From Paraburkholderia sp. D15 (lineage in GTDB: Bacteria; Pseudomonadota; Gammaproteobacteria; Burkholderiales; Burkholderiaceae), in the NCBI RefSeq assembly GCF_029910215.1, contig NZ_CP110396.1, positions 2,480,001 through 2,544,000 on the forward strand: DNA of 64,000 bases, given 5' to 3'. The notes under the pieces were generated by a model, which did not search any database, had not been told where the DNA came from, and worked only from the letters and a program-made list of their open reading frames with translations. Position 1 is the first letter of the stretch; each line of letters starts with the position of its first letter. This document shows positions 16,739 through 25,343 of this stretch, in pieces. The position numbers and the translations under genes were made by a program.

Positions 16739-17983
16739 TTGAATCACCAACGATCGCCATGGTCGCGCACAGCGGCACCGGGCGAGGTCATCTATTCGGA
16801 AGGCTTCGCAGGCGACGCCGTCATCTACGTCATCGCGGATGGCAAAGTCGAAATCTCCACGCAGTGCGATGAAAAGAAAGTGATTCTCGCGACCTTAGGC
16901 AAGGGCGAGTTCTTCGGCGAAGCGGCGTTGCTGCCGGCCGAACCGCGCGCGCATACCGCCAAGGCGCTCAGCTTCTGTCAGTTGACCGTGATCGCGGCCA
17001 ATATCGTGGAAGAGGAACTCGAGCGCGTGTCGCCGTTGCTGCGCCATATCGTGCGCACCATGATCCGCCGCGCGAAGAAGAAGGACGACGTGCTCGCCAC
17101 CAACACGCACGCGGATTTCCTGCCGGGCGTCGTGTCGTACGCGCATGTGCTGTCGCTGATGGCCGGTATCGAAAGCAACGATCGCGCGGATGGCCGCATG
17201 CGCCGCGCGAACGGCGACGAGTTCTCGGTGCCGCTGCCCGAAGTGATCAAGAAGTGTCACGCGATCGCCGGTCATTCGCGTCCGCATGTGATGGCCATGC
17301 TCAAGCGCATGGAAAAGCTCAATCTGGTCACGCTCGAACCGGGCCGCTCGGAACGCATGAGCAATCTGCCCGCACGCTATTCGGCGTACGACGGCGCCAC
17401 CGGCCGCCAGCTCGTCACGTTCGACCCGTTCCGGATCACCGAGCGCGCGCAGCAGGTTGCGGATCACGATCTGGATCTGTCGATCAGCAGCGAACTGGAG
17501 CTGATCGAACTGGACGATCTGGAAGCGCTGATCGGCGTCGAGAAGAAGGTGATTCTCAACAAGCTCTCGCATGCGGAAATCGCGGACGATCTGTTTGCGT
17601 TCCGCAAGACCAAGGTGCTGAACTACGTCGAGGAAAAGGGCATCAGTTATTTTTCGCGTCGCACGGTGCGCGGCGCGGGCGATCTGAAATCGCTCGACGA
17701 CCTGGAGTTCGTCGATCAACGCACGCTGTTCGAAGCCGTGAGCGCATTCGATACCTACGACCTCGCGAAGCTGCTCTCCGCGATCACCGGGCAACCGGTG
17801 GCCGAGCGCTTGATGTCGGTGATGACCGAGGCGAGGAAGAAGGAAGTGTCGTGGGTGATGCGTCGCGAGATCAAGATCGATCCGCTCGAAATCGCTGAAA
17901 TCGAAATGCGCTTCCTCGATACGGTCCGTGCACTGAAGGCGCCGGCGGGCAACGCGGCGCCGTTGTCCAGTGAAAACGTCTGA
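16739..17983 (+). CDS. Cyclic-nucleotide-binding protein with FliG-like C-terminal domains
   Basis: 414 residues, predicted cytoplasmic. Residues about 13-110 form a cNMP-binding domain with an intact phosphate-binding cassette (FFGEAALLPAEPRAHTA). Residues about 130-205 resemble a Crp-type winged helix-turn-helix (IAGHSRPHVMAMLKRMEKLN). The C-terminal 180 residues resemble FliG: LELIELDDLEALIGVEKKV, then DLEFVDQRTLFEAVSAF and MTEARKKEVSWVMRRE, the pattern of FliG middle/C-terminal repeats. FliG is the rotor protein that touches MotA, and MotA and MotB homologues follow directly. The role is unknown; a second-messenger-gated partner of a MotAB-type motor is my inference. Start uncertain: TTG at 16739 behind GGGGG; an ATG at 16732 is in another frame. 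Confidence 0.75.
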   Translation: MNHQRSPWSRTAAPGEVIYSEGFAGDAVIYVIADGKVEISTQCDEKKVILATLGKGEFFGEAALLPAEPRAHTAKALSFCQLTVIAANIVEEELERVSPLLRHIVRTMIRRAKKKDDVLATNTHADFLPGVVSYAHVLSLMAGIESNDRADGRMRRANGDEFSVPLPEVIKKCHAIAGHSRPHVMAMLKRMEKLNLVTLEPGRSERMSNLPARYSAYDGATGRQLVTFDPFRITERAQQVADHDLDLSISSELELIELDDLEALIGVEKKVILNKLSHAEIADDLFAFRKTKVLNYVEEKGISYFSRRTVRGAGDLKSLDDLEFVDQRTLFEAVSAFDTYDLAKLLSAITGQPVAERLMSVMTEARKKEVSWVMRREIKIDPLEIAEIEMRFLDTVRALKAPAGNAAPLSSENV

Positions 17984-18055
17984 CGCGGTCAGCACGATTG
18001 AGCCGATGATTTTCTCCGCGGAGCCGAAGGCCCGCGCAGCGCTTCGAGAGGACGT

Positions 18056-18820
18056 ATGGATCTGTTGACGCTATTTGGCGCCGTGTTCGGCGTGGCGGCG
18101 ATCGTCGCCGGGTTTTCGCTGGAAGGCGGGCATTTTTCGACGCTGTTCCAGCTGGAGGCATTCGTCATCGTGCTGGGCGGCACGTTCGGCGCGGTGATGA
18201 TCCAGAACACGTGGGCGCGTTTCTTCGACGGCATCAAGCAACTGCGTCTTGCATTCGTGACGGCGCGGCAGGTGGATCGGGAAAGCCTCTCGGTGCTGCT
18301 CGAATGGGGCGATCAGGCGAAGCTGAACGGCATGCTCGCGTTCGAATCGATCGACTCCGGCGGGATCAGTCCGTTCGCGCGGCGCGGCCTCGAATTGCTC
18401 GCGAACGGCGTGTCCACCGCCGTGCTCGAAGACGCGTTGCAACGCGAGCTGGATGCGTACGAACGCAATCACGTGGCCGCCGCGCGCATCTGGCAGCAGG
18501 CCGGTGGTTACGCGCCGACCTTCGGCATTCTCGGCGCGGTGCTCGGACTGATTCAGGTGACCGGTCACCTGCTCGACCCCGCGCAACTCGGGCAAGGCAT
18601 CGCCACCGCATTCATCGCGACGCTGTATGGGCTCGCGTTGGCCAATCTGGTGTTTCTGCCGCTGTACGGCAAGATTCGCTCGCAGGTGGATAGCGAGTTG
18701 CGCTTCAGGCGGCTCTATTTCGACGGCTTGCTGGCGATCTCGCGCAAGGAGTCGCCGCATACGATCGAGACGCGTCTCGCCGGCGACGTGCGGGCCAGGT
18801 CGGCGGAATTGCTGGGGTAG
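18056..18820 (+). CDS. MotA-family stator protein
   Basis: 254 residues with four membrane helices: two at the N-terminus (DLLTLFGAVFGVAAIVAGF; FQLEAFVIVLGGTFGAVMI) and two near the C-terminus (YAPTFGILGAVLGLIQVTGH; IATAFIATLYGLALANLVF). The helix-3 proline of MotA-type channels is present (YAPTFG). The cytoplasmic loop holds SPFARRGLELLANG, like the charged MotA/PomA segment that contacts FliG. Length fits MotA/PomA and is far too short for ZorA of Zorya defence. With the MotB-like product it should form a proton- or sodium-driven 5:2 motor. No flagellar genes lie nearby, so it may be a second stator or drive something else. Confidence 0.88.
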   Translation: MDLLTLFGAVFGVAAIVAGFSLEGGHFSTLFQLEAFVIVLGGTFGAVMIQNTWARFFDGIKQLRLAFVTARQVDRESLSVLLEWGDQAKLNGMLAFESIDSGGISPFARRGLELLANGVSTAVLEDALQRELDAYERNHVAAARIWQQAGGYAPTFGILGAVLGLIQVTGHLLDPAQLGQGIATAFIATLYGLALANLVFLPLYGKIRSQVDSELRFRRLYFDGLLAISRKESPHTIETRLAGDVRARSAELLG

Positions 18821-18827
18821 CGGGCGT

Positions 18828-19550
18828 ATGAACTCACTCTCGGGCAACTCCGGCAACGCGGGAAGCCGCCGCTTCAAGGCGGATAAAACCGGCTATCAGG
18901 AAACCGACGACGAGGGCGACGGACAGTCCGGCCGCTGGCTGATTTCCTACTCGGACCTGATCACGACGCTGATGGTGCTGTTCCTTGCGCTGTACGCGCT
19001 GCAACTGGCGAAGAACCGGGATCTGGAAATCAAGGCGCTGGCGCAGCGCACGGCGAATAAGGTGAACGTGCCGAATGCGCCGAGTGCGCCGGCCCCCGCA
19101 TCCAGCTCCCCGGATGCCGCCAGGAAACAACTCCTGTCGCTGCTGGCGCCGCTGCAAAACGACCGGCGCATCACGATCGCCAGCGCGACGCAGGGGATCG
19201 AGATCGCGATCAACGCGCGCATCCTGTTCAACTCCGGCGACGCACGCCTGCTGCCCGAATCGTTCGACGTGTTGAGCCGGATCGCCACGGTGCTGCGCGA
19301 GCGTTCGAAGAACAACATTCTCGTGGAAGGCCACACGGACAACGTGCCGATCGCCACGGCGAAATTCGAATCGAACTGGGAGTTGTCGTCGGCGCGCGCG
19401 GGCGCCGTGGTCCGTTTCTTCGCGGACAAAGGCATCGAGCCGCACAGAATGGCGGCGATCGGCCGCGCGGACAATTTCCCGCTGATCATCGGCGACGACG
19501 CGGCGGCGCGCGCCGCGAACCGGCGCGTGACCATTCTGGTCGAGTATTGA
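18828..19550 (+). CDS. MotB-family stator protein with OmpA domain
   Basis: 240 residues from the ATG at 18828, eight bp behind the MotA-like stop. A charged N-terminus of about 35 residues precedes one membrane helix, WLISYSDLITTLMVLFLALY, whose Asp43 is in the place of the ion-binding aspartate of MotB. A plug/linker region (70-120) leads to an OmpA-type peptidoglycan-binding domain (ILVEGHTDNVPI, then ELSSARAGAVVRFF and RAANRRVTILVEY). The helix composition is MotB-like rather than ExbD-like, and the OmpA domain implies anchoring to the cell wall. Last gene of the three-gene unit. Confidence 0.9.
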   Translation: MNSLSGNSGNAGSRRFKADKTGYQETDDEGDGQSGRWLISYSDLITTLMVLFLALYALQLAKNRDLEIKALAQRTANKVNVPNAPSAPAPASSSPDAARKQLLSLLAPLQNDRRITIASATQGIEIAINARILFNSGDARLLPESFDVLSRIATVLRERSKNNILVEGHTDNVPIATAKFESNWELSSARAGAVVRFFADKGIEPHRMAAIGRADNFPLIIGDDAAARAANRRVTILVEY

Positions 19551-19705
19551 ACGAAGTGCTGGCGAACAGGCAGTGAGCAAGCGATAAACAGGCAGGTAAA
19601 AACGCAAACCCGAGCGCGCCCGTAGCGCCCGCACTCCCCGAGCCGTTCCGCGCTAAAGTGTCGGCTGCACTACCGTCGAACGCTGTTCCGGGAGCTCTTC
19701 ACGTC

Positions 19706-20590
19706 ATGCCAGTCACCACCTTGCCGGACCCGGCCGTCGCCGTCGATGTCGATACGTCGCTCGGCCGTTTTCTGCGCGACCGCCGCACGCGTCTGCAACC
19801 CGGTCCCGACGCCCCAGGCCGTCGCCGCACGCCGGGCTTGCGGCGCGAGGAAGTCGCCACGCGCGCCAACGTGAGCGTCGCGTGGTACACGTGGCTCGAA
19901 CAGGGGCGCGGCGGTCCGCCCTCGAACGAAGTACTGGAACGGCTCGCCCGCGCGCTCGAACTCGACGCCGCCGGCCGCGAGATGTTGTTCCTGCTCGCGC
20001 AGCAGCGTCCGCCGCCACTGAGTCCGGTCGCCACGTCGAGCGTGACGCCGGCATTGCAACGCGTGCTGGACGGCATGCCGCTCCATCCCGCGATCATCAA
20101 GACACCGACATGGGACGTGGTCGCGTGGAATGCCGCCGCCGTTGCCGTGCTCGGCGATTACGCGGCGGTGCCGGCACGCGAGCGCAACGTGCTGCGGCGT
20201 CTGTTCGGCGATCCGGCCATGCGCGCCTGCCAGCCGCATTGGCAGGAGAGCGCGCGAGTCGCCGTCGCGGTGTTTCGTTTCGACATCGCGCGCGGGGGCG
20301 GTTCCGTCGAGGCGTTGGCGCTGGCCGCCGAACTGCAGGAGAGCAGCGAGGATTTCCGTCTGCTGTGGGCCGAGAACGAAGTGCTCAATCACTGGGGCGG
20401 CACGAAGCAGATGATGCATTCGGTGGCCGGACCGCTGACGCTCGAATACACCGGTTTCCCGGTGGCGGGCGCGGAGGGTTTGAGCATGGTGGTGTTCACG
20501 CCGGTGTCCGCCGGCGATGTCGCCGCGGTCGAGTCGCTGGTATCGCGCAAGGCACGCCAACCAGGCAGCACCACAAGCCGCGCCCCTTGA
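19706..20590 (+). CDS. XRE-type regulator with MmyB-like ligand domain
   Basis: 294 residues from the ATG at 19706, chosen for GGGAG upstream. N-terminal helix-turn-helix: LGRFLRDRRTRLQP, then TPGLRREEVATRANVSVAWY and the conserved WLEQGRGGPPS typical of this family. The C-terminal part (about 105-280) is the MmyB-like ligand-binding domain: WDVVAWNAAAVAVLGDY, LWAENEVLNHWGGTKQMMHS. Such proteins usually regulate a neighbouring gene in response to a small, often fatty-acid-like ligand. No clear partner stands next to it; the next gene is a separate LysR regulator on the same strand. Confidence 0.9.
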   Translation: MPVTTLPDPAVAVDVDTSLGRFLRDRRTRLQPGPDAPGRRRTPGLRREEVATRANVSVAWYTWLEQGRGGPPSNEVLERLARALELDAAGREMLFLLAQQRPPPLSPVATSSVTPALQRVLDGMPLHPAIIKTPTWDVVAWNAAAVAVLGDYAAVPARERNVLRRLFGDPAMRACQPHWQESARVAVAVFRFDIARGGGSVEALALAAELQESSEDFRLLWAENEVLNHWGGTKQMMHSVAGPLTLEYTGFPVAGAEGLSMVVFTPVSAGDVAAVESLVSRKARQPGSTTSRAP

Positions 20591-20634
20591 TGCGTTCGAC
20601 CCGAACCGCCTTGATCTGATCCAACCTTTTCCCG

Positions 20635-21585
20635 ATGCGCGTGTCCCGCCCCTTACCGCCGCTCCTATCCCTACGCGCATTCGAAGCCGCCGCGCGTCTG
20701 CTCAGTTTCAGTCACGCCGCGAATGAACTGTTCGTCACGCAGAGCGCGATCAGCCATCAGATCCAGAAACTGGAAGCCGACCTGGGCGTCGCGCTGTTCG
20801 AGCGACGCACGCGCGCGGTCGAGTTGACCGCTGCGGGCCACCGCTACTACGCGCGCGTGCATGAGGCATTCGACCTGCTGCGGCTCGGCACGCACGAGAT
20901 TCGCGCGCCATCGGACGAACGCGGCAGCTTGAGCGTCGGCATTCTCGCTTCGTTCGCGACGCGCTGGCTCGCGCCGCGCTTGCAGGCGTTTGCCGCCGCG
21001 TGTCCGCGCATCGATCTGCAACTGCGTCCCGAGATCGCGCTCGCCGACGTGTCCGGTGGCGAAGTCGACGTGGCGATTCGCTACGGCCTCGGCGGCTGGC
21101 GCGGTGTGCAGGCGCAACGCTTGATGTCCGAGCGTTTGTCGCTGGTGTGCGCGCCGTCGCTCGTCGCGGGCAGGAAACGCGCACGCAAGCCGCAGGATCT
21201 GTTGCGCTATCCGCTGCTGACTTCGTACTCGCGGCAGTCGTTCGAATGGGATGCGTGGAGCCGTCGCTTCGGTCTCGACCTCGCGCAGGCTCAGCAGGTG
21301 CAATTGCACGACTACAACATCGTCGTGGAAGCGGCGCTGGCGGGACAAGGCATCGCGATGGGCCGGCACCGGCTGATCGCGCGGCAACTGGAAAGCGGTG
21401 CGCTGATCGAGGCATTGCCCGGCGCGACGCTGGACGACGCGCGCATCGGCTGGTGGTTCGTCGCGCCGAAGGGGCAACTCGGCGCGGCCGCCACGGCGTT
21501 TCGCGACTGGCTCGCCGCGACCGCGAAAGAAGACACGCAGGATTCGACGCATGAGTTTCATTCATCCGTCGTCGCAAAGAATTGA
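20635..21585 (+). CDS. LysR-family regulator, GcvA-like
   Basis: 316 residues. N-terminal winged helix-turn-helix (LLSFSHAANELFVTQSAISH, then LGVALFERRTR) and a LysR substrate-binding domain from about residue 95. The opening RPLPPLLSLRAFEAAARLLS is typical of the GcvA/AmpR-like subgroup. It is followed 62 bp later on the same strand by ridA-like and class V aminotransferase genes, so it may control them, although GcvA-like regulators are more often divergent from their targets. Confidence 0.9.
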   Translation: MRVSRPLPPLLSLRAFEAAARLLSFSHAANELFVTQSAISHQIQKLEADLGVALFERRTRAVELTAAGHRYYARVHEAFDLLRLGTHEIRAPSDERGSLSVGILASFATRWLAPRLQAFAAACPRIDLQLRPEIALADVSGGEVDVAIRYGLGGWRGVQAQRLMSERLSLVCAPSLVAGRKRARKPQDLLRYPLLTSYSRQSFEWDAWSRRFGLDLAQAQQVQLHDYNIVVEAALAGQGIAMGRHRLIARQLESGALIEALPGATLDDARIGWWFVAPKGQLGAAATAFRDWLAATAKEDTQDSTHEFHSSVVAKN

Positions 21586-21647
21586 TTGGTCAGCGCGTGG
21601 CATGCGCCGCTAGCATGAGCCTTCACTCTTCGTCCGGACTCTTCGAT

Positions 21648-22163
21648 ATGACTTCTTCGACCGCCTCTGCTGCTACTTCTGCTACTTCCTCCACCTCGAT
21701 CTCGGCACGCGTCGCCAGCCTCGGCCTTGCGCTCGAAGCCGCCGCGTCGCCCGCCGCGAATTACGTGCCGTTCGTACTCGACGGCCATCTGCTGCATATC
21801 TCCGGGCAGGTTTCGCGCAAGGCGGGCAAGGCCGCCTTTCTCGGCCGTCTGGGCGACACCATCTCGGACGAATTGGGCACCGAGGCGGCGCGGGCGTCCG
21901 CGCTCGGCGTGCTGTCGCAGATTGCCGCCGCGACCGGGGACCGGCTGGACCGCGTTGCCCGCATCGTGCGGCTGCGCGTCTTCGTGGCGAGCACGCCCGA
22001 TTTCGATCGGCACAGCACGATCGCGAACGGCGCGTCGGATCTGATGGTCGCGGTGTTCGGCGAGGCCGGACGGCATTCGCGCAGCGCGGTCGGCGTCGCG
22101 TCGCTGCCTTCCGGCGTGGCGATCGAAATCGAAGCGGTGGTCGCGTTGACCGCTGGAGACTGA
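21648..22163 (+). CDS. RidA/YjgF/Rid family protein
   Basis: 171 residues from the ATG at 21648; an alternative ATG lies at 21615, and neither has a strong ribosome binding site. After a Ser/Thr/Ala-rich start, the Rid fold is seen from about residue 15: YVPFVLDGHLLHISGQVSRK, LGVLSQIAAATGDRLDRVAR and the C-terminal HSRSAVGVASLPSGVAIEIE. The conserved Rid arginine lies in this last segment. Rid proteins hydrolyse reactive enamine/imine intermediates made by PLP enzymes, and a PLP enzyme gene follows two bases later, so the pair probably works on one substrate. Confidence 0.88.
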   Translation: MTSSTASAATSATSSTSISARVASLGLALEAAASPAANYVPFVLDGHLLHISGQVSRKAGKAAFLGRLGDTISDELGTEAARASALGVLSQIAAATGDRLDRVARIVRLRVFVASTPDFDRHSTIANGASDLMVAVFGEAGRHSRSAVGVASLPSGVAIEIEAVVALTAGD

Positions 22164-22165
22164 CC

Positions 22166-23365
22166 ATGCCCGCTTCTCTTTCGAACGCTGCGGTGGCGGC
22201 ATTGCGGGCGCTGACGCCGGGCACGCGGCGCATCGTGCATTTCAATCATGCGGGCGCGTCGCTGCCCTCGTCGGCGACGGTGGACGCGATTCACGCGCAC
22301 CTGATACGCGAGGCCGACATGGGGCCGATGGAGGCGGGCGTCGCGGGACGCGAGCAGAGCGAACGGGCGCGCGCGCTCGCCGCGCGGCTGCTGAATGCGC
22401 AGCCGGCCGAGATCGCATTGACCACGGGCAATTCGACCGGCTGGGGCGCGGCCTTCGCCGCGTTGGGGGCGTGGCAAGCGGGCGATCGAATCCTCGTCGG
22501 GCGTCATGAGTGGGGCGGCAATCTGGGCGCGATGGGCGTCGCGGCGCAACGCGCGGGGGCATCGATCGACGTGATTCCGTGCGATGCAAACGGCGCGGTG
22601 GATCCCGACGCGCTCGAAGCGATGCTCGACGAACGCGTGCGTCTGATCGCGCTCACCTGGTTGCCGGCGAACGGCGGCCTGATCAATCCGGCGGCCGCGA
22701 TCGGACGCGTCGCGCGTCGCCATGGCATTCCGTATTTCATCGACGCGGCGCAAGCGGTCGGGCAAATCCCGGTCGATGTCGTCGAGCTCGGCTGCGACGT
22801 GCTGAGCGGCGCGGGCCGCAAGGCGCTGCGCGGTCCACGTGGCACGGGGCTGTTGTATGTACGACAGGCGTTCCTCGTGAACCTGACGCCGCCGTTTACC
22901 GATACGCAATCCGCGCCGCTGAACGCACGCGGCGAACCCGTGCTGCGCGACGACGCGGCGCGCTTCGAAGCATCGGAGGCGGCACTCGCGCTGCATTGCG
23001 GACTGGCGAATGCGCTCGACGAAGCGCTCGATATCGGCATTGACGCGATCCGTGCGCGGATCGACGGCCTTGCTCGAGGACTGCGCGCGCGGCTTGCCGA
23101 CTTGCCGAAGGTGACGGTGCTCGATCTGGGCATCGAACGCTCGGGCCTGGTGGCGTTCAATATCGACGGGCACGACGCCACATCGGTGCAGCGCGCGCTG
23201 GCGGCGCGGGGCGTGGTGATCGGTGGGAACGGGGCGAGCTACACGCCGTTCGACATGACCTCGCGCGGCCTGAAGGAGATCACGCGCGCGTCGCTGAGTT
23301 ATCTGACTACGGATGAAGAAATCGAACGCTTGCTTGTCGAGTTACGTGCCATAGCAGAGCGATAA
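22166..23365 (+). CDS. PLP-dependent class V aminotransferase-fold enzyme
   Basis: 399 residues. The fold-type I PLP site is visible: IPYFIDAAQAVGQIPVDV (Asp and Gln at the pyridine ring) and GAGRKALRGPRGTG with the Schiff-base lysine. The family (class V aminotransferases, isopenicillin N epimerase-like proteins and C-S lyases) has varied reactions; a substrate cannot be assigned. The start is two bases behind the ridA-like stop, so the two are one transcription unit, ending at the strong palindrome at 23397-23430. Confidence 0.88.
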   Translation: MPASLSNAAVAALRALTPGTRRIVHFNHAGASLPSSATVDAIHAHLIREADMGPMEAGVAGREQSERARALAARLLNAQPAEIALTTGNSTGWGAAFAALGAWQAGDRILVGRHEWGGNLGAMGVAAQRAGASIDVIPCDANGAVDPDALEAMLDERVRLIALTWLPANGGLINPAAAIGRVARRHGIPYFIDAAQAVGQIPVDVVELGCDVLSGAGRKALRGPRGTGLLYVRQAFLVNLTPPFTDTQSAPLNARGEPVLRDDAARFEASEAALALHCGLANALDEALDIGIDAIRARIDGLARGLRARLADLPKVTVLDLGIERSGLVAFNIDGHDATSVQRALAARGVVIGGNGASYTPFDMTSRGLKEITRASLSYLTTDEEIERLLVELRAIAER

Positions 23366-23396
23366 AAAACGGCGCGATAAAAAGCTAAACCATAAA

Positions 23397-23430
23397 AAAC
23401 GGGGCGGCTCCCGCGGGAGCCGCCCCGTTT
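23397..23430. terminator. Bidirectional rho-independent terminator
   Basis: A perfect 34-bp palindrome, with half-site AAACGGGGCGGCTCCCG. It is flanked by A6 upstream and ends in TTT, so it can act in both directions between the convergent PLP-enzyme and DUF1330 genes. Confidence 0.85.
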
Positions 23431-23448
23431 GCATCGACTTCGCTTCAG

Positions 23449-23742
23449 TTATTCCGTGCCGCGCACGATGCGCAGATCGCGCTCCACGCCATCGCCCAGC
23501 GCTTCGAGCGCCTTCTTGTAGGCGTCGCTTTCGTAAGCGGCGATGGCCTGCTCGTAGCTCGGGTACTCGATCACCACCGTGCGTTCGTTCAAGCCTTGCT
23601 CGCGTGCTTCCTCGGCGACACCCCGCACGATGAACTTGCCGCCCGCCGCCGCGACGGCCGGCGCCGCGAGTTGCGCATACGCGGCCAGTTTCGCCGGGTC
23701 TTTGGTCGCGCGATACGAAGTTACCCAATAGCCCTTGCTCAT
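23449..23742 (-). CDS. DUF1330 family protein
   Basis: 97 residues from the ATG at 23742, preceded by AGGAG at a good distance; the open frame runs further upstream but without protein-like sequence. MSKGYWVTSYRATKDPAKLA and FIVRGVAEEAREQGL, ERTVVIEYPSYEQAIAAYES are typical of DUF1330, a small ferredoxin-like (dimeric alpha-beta barrel) fold of unknown role. Divergent from the AraC-type gene. Confidence 0.88.
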   Translation of the reverse strand: MSKGYWVTSYRATKDPAKLAAYAQLAAPAVAAAGGKFIVRGVAEEAREQGLNERTVVIEYPSYEQAIAAYESDAYKKALEALGDGVERDLRIVRGTE

Positions 23743-24004
23743 ATGAATCTCCTGGTTCGGTGAAAAGTGGTCGCTGCGAGTGGTCGCCGCATGGCGGCGA
23801 CCGGTTGAATCCGCTTCGGCATTATGTCGCTTTCCGGCGTCGAGAGTGGCGCGGCGCGACGATGGCGGGGATAGCGGCGCCGTGCCGCCGAGCGAATGGC
23901 GGCGAAACGCGGCGAGGTGCAGCACGGTGCAGCGGTCCACGCGACGATTTGTCTTACAGAATGCTAGCATTGCGGGGCCCTTTCATCGATCAAGAGGATC
24001 GAGA

Positions 24005-25048
24005 TTGAATCCCTATTTCTATCGCTTCTGCACCGACGCTTATCCGCACGAGCAACGCTTCGAAGTATGGCGGGACGAGATCAACCCGATCTTCGACGTG
24101 GATATCGACAAGTCGGTCTCGCCGCGTTTCAACTACGACCTCTCGACCGGCTACGTCGGCTCGATACTGACCGGCTGCGGTTCATGGGCGGGACAGCGCG
24201 AGCCGGTGCCGTACCGGGTCAAGCGTTCGCCGCAACGTATCCGCTCCGACGGTCTCGACCATTTCTATCTGTGCCTCGGCATCACGCATTCGCTGGCCGG
24301 CTATGCCGCGCGCCAGCCGATCCATGCGCAGGCATCGACCATCTACGTGCTCGATCTCGCGCGCGAACTCGACTCCGAGATCGTCGCGGGCGACACGGTG
24401 ATCCTGACGATCGCGCGCGATCTGCTGATGCCGCGCATCAAGTCCACCAACCTGCATGGCGCGGTGCTGCAAGGACCGTTGAGCGCATTGCTCGGCGATC
24501 ATCTGATTTCGCTGCGGCGCCAGTTGCCGCATCTTGCGCCCGCCGACATGCCGCACGTCGAGCAGGCCACGCTCGCGATGGTGTCCGCCGCGCTCGCGCC
24601 GTCGACCCCGACGCTCGCCGACGCCGAAGGCGAAATCAATCGCGCGGTGCTGCAGCGCGTACGCCGCTATATCGACGCGCATCTGAAGTCGGCGGAACTG
24701 ACGCCCGCGCGAATCTGCCGCGACGTCGGCATTTCGCGCGCGCAGTTGTACCGATTGTTCGCGCGCGAATCGGGCGTCGCGTTCTATATCCAGCAACGCC
24801 GGCTGGAAAAGATCCGGCAGATACTCGAAAGCGCCAAGGGCCGCGATCAGCATCTGTCGACGCTTGCCTTCCAGTTCGGCTTCAAAAGCGACTCGCACTT
24901 CAGCCGGGTGTTCCGCCAGGCATTCGGCTGTTCGCCACGCGAGGCGCGCGATCGTGGCGCCGCGCGCGAAGCGCGTCCCGCGTTGCCGCGCGACGAAGCG
25001 AACCGCCTCGGGTCGCTGCGCGACGTGCTCGGTAAACTCGAACAGTAA
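24005..25048 (+). CDS. AraC-family transcriptional regulator
   Basis: 347 residues from the TTG at 24005, chosen for AGAGGA seven to eight bases upstream; the open frame extends 75 codons further without a better start. The N-terminal part (about 1-220) is the AraC_binding_2/AraC-like ligand region (QRFEVWRDEINPIFDVDI). The C-terminal 100 residues hold two helix-turn-helix motifs (RICRDVGISRAQLYRLFARE and LAFQFGFKSDSHFSRVFRQA). Target and ligand are unknown. The divergent DUF1330 gene is one candidate target. Confidence 0.9.
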   Translation: MNPYFYRFCTDAYPHEQRFEVWRDEINPIFDVDIDKSVSPRFNYDLSTGYVGSILTGCGSWAGQREPVPYRVKRSPQRIRSDGLDHFYLCLGITHSLAGYAARQPIHAQASTIYVLDLARELDSEIVAGDTVILTIARDLLMPRIKSTNLHGAVLQGPLSALLGDHLISLRRQLPHLAPADMPHVEQATLAMVSAALAPSTPTLADAEGEINRAVLQRVRRYIDAHLKSAELTPARICRDVGISRAQLYRLFARESGVAFYIQQRRLEKIRQILESAKGRDQHLSTLAFQFGFKSDSHFSRVFRQAFGCSPREARDRGAAREARPALPRDEANRLGSLRDVLGKLEQ

Positions 25049-25343
25049 AGCCGTCGGCCACAAACGCCAGCCACAAGCGTCAGCCCGAAACGGCAAGTGC
25101 TAAACGGCAAGCGCTAAACCCACGCCCTGAAAACCACCCCGAGACGCCCAGACCAGAACCGGAGACGCTGAGGCAAATTCCCCCGCCGCATCGCTGCTAC
25201 GATTTTCCGGCCTGATCGACGAGCGTTGCAAAGCGCGTTTCGATCGGCACGGAAACACGGAAAGCCGCGTCGATGCGCGCTCGACCCTGATCGCAGCCCG
25301 CCCTTCGACGCCCATTTGCAATCACCGGAACCGGGGATCGGGG

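Noticed and set aside
16739..19550. Zorya-type anti-phage defence
   Set aside because: Zorya also pairs MotA- and MotB-like proteins, but ZorA is much longer with a coiled tail, and no ZorC, ZorD or ZorE is present; the FliG/cNMP gene does not fit Zorya.
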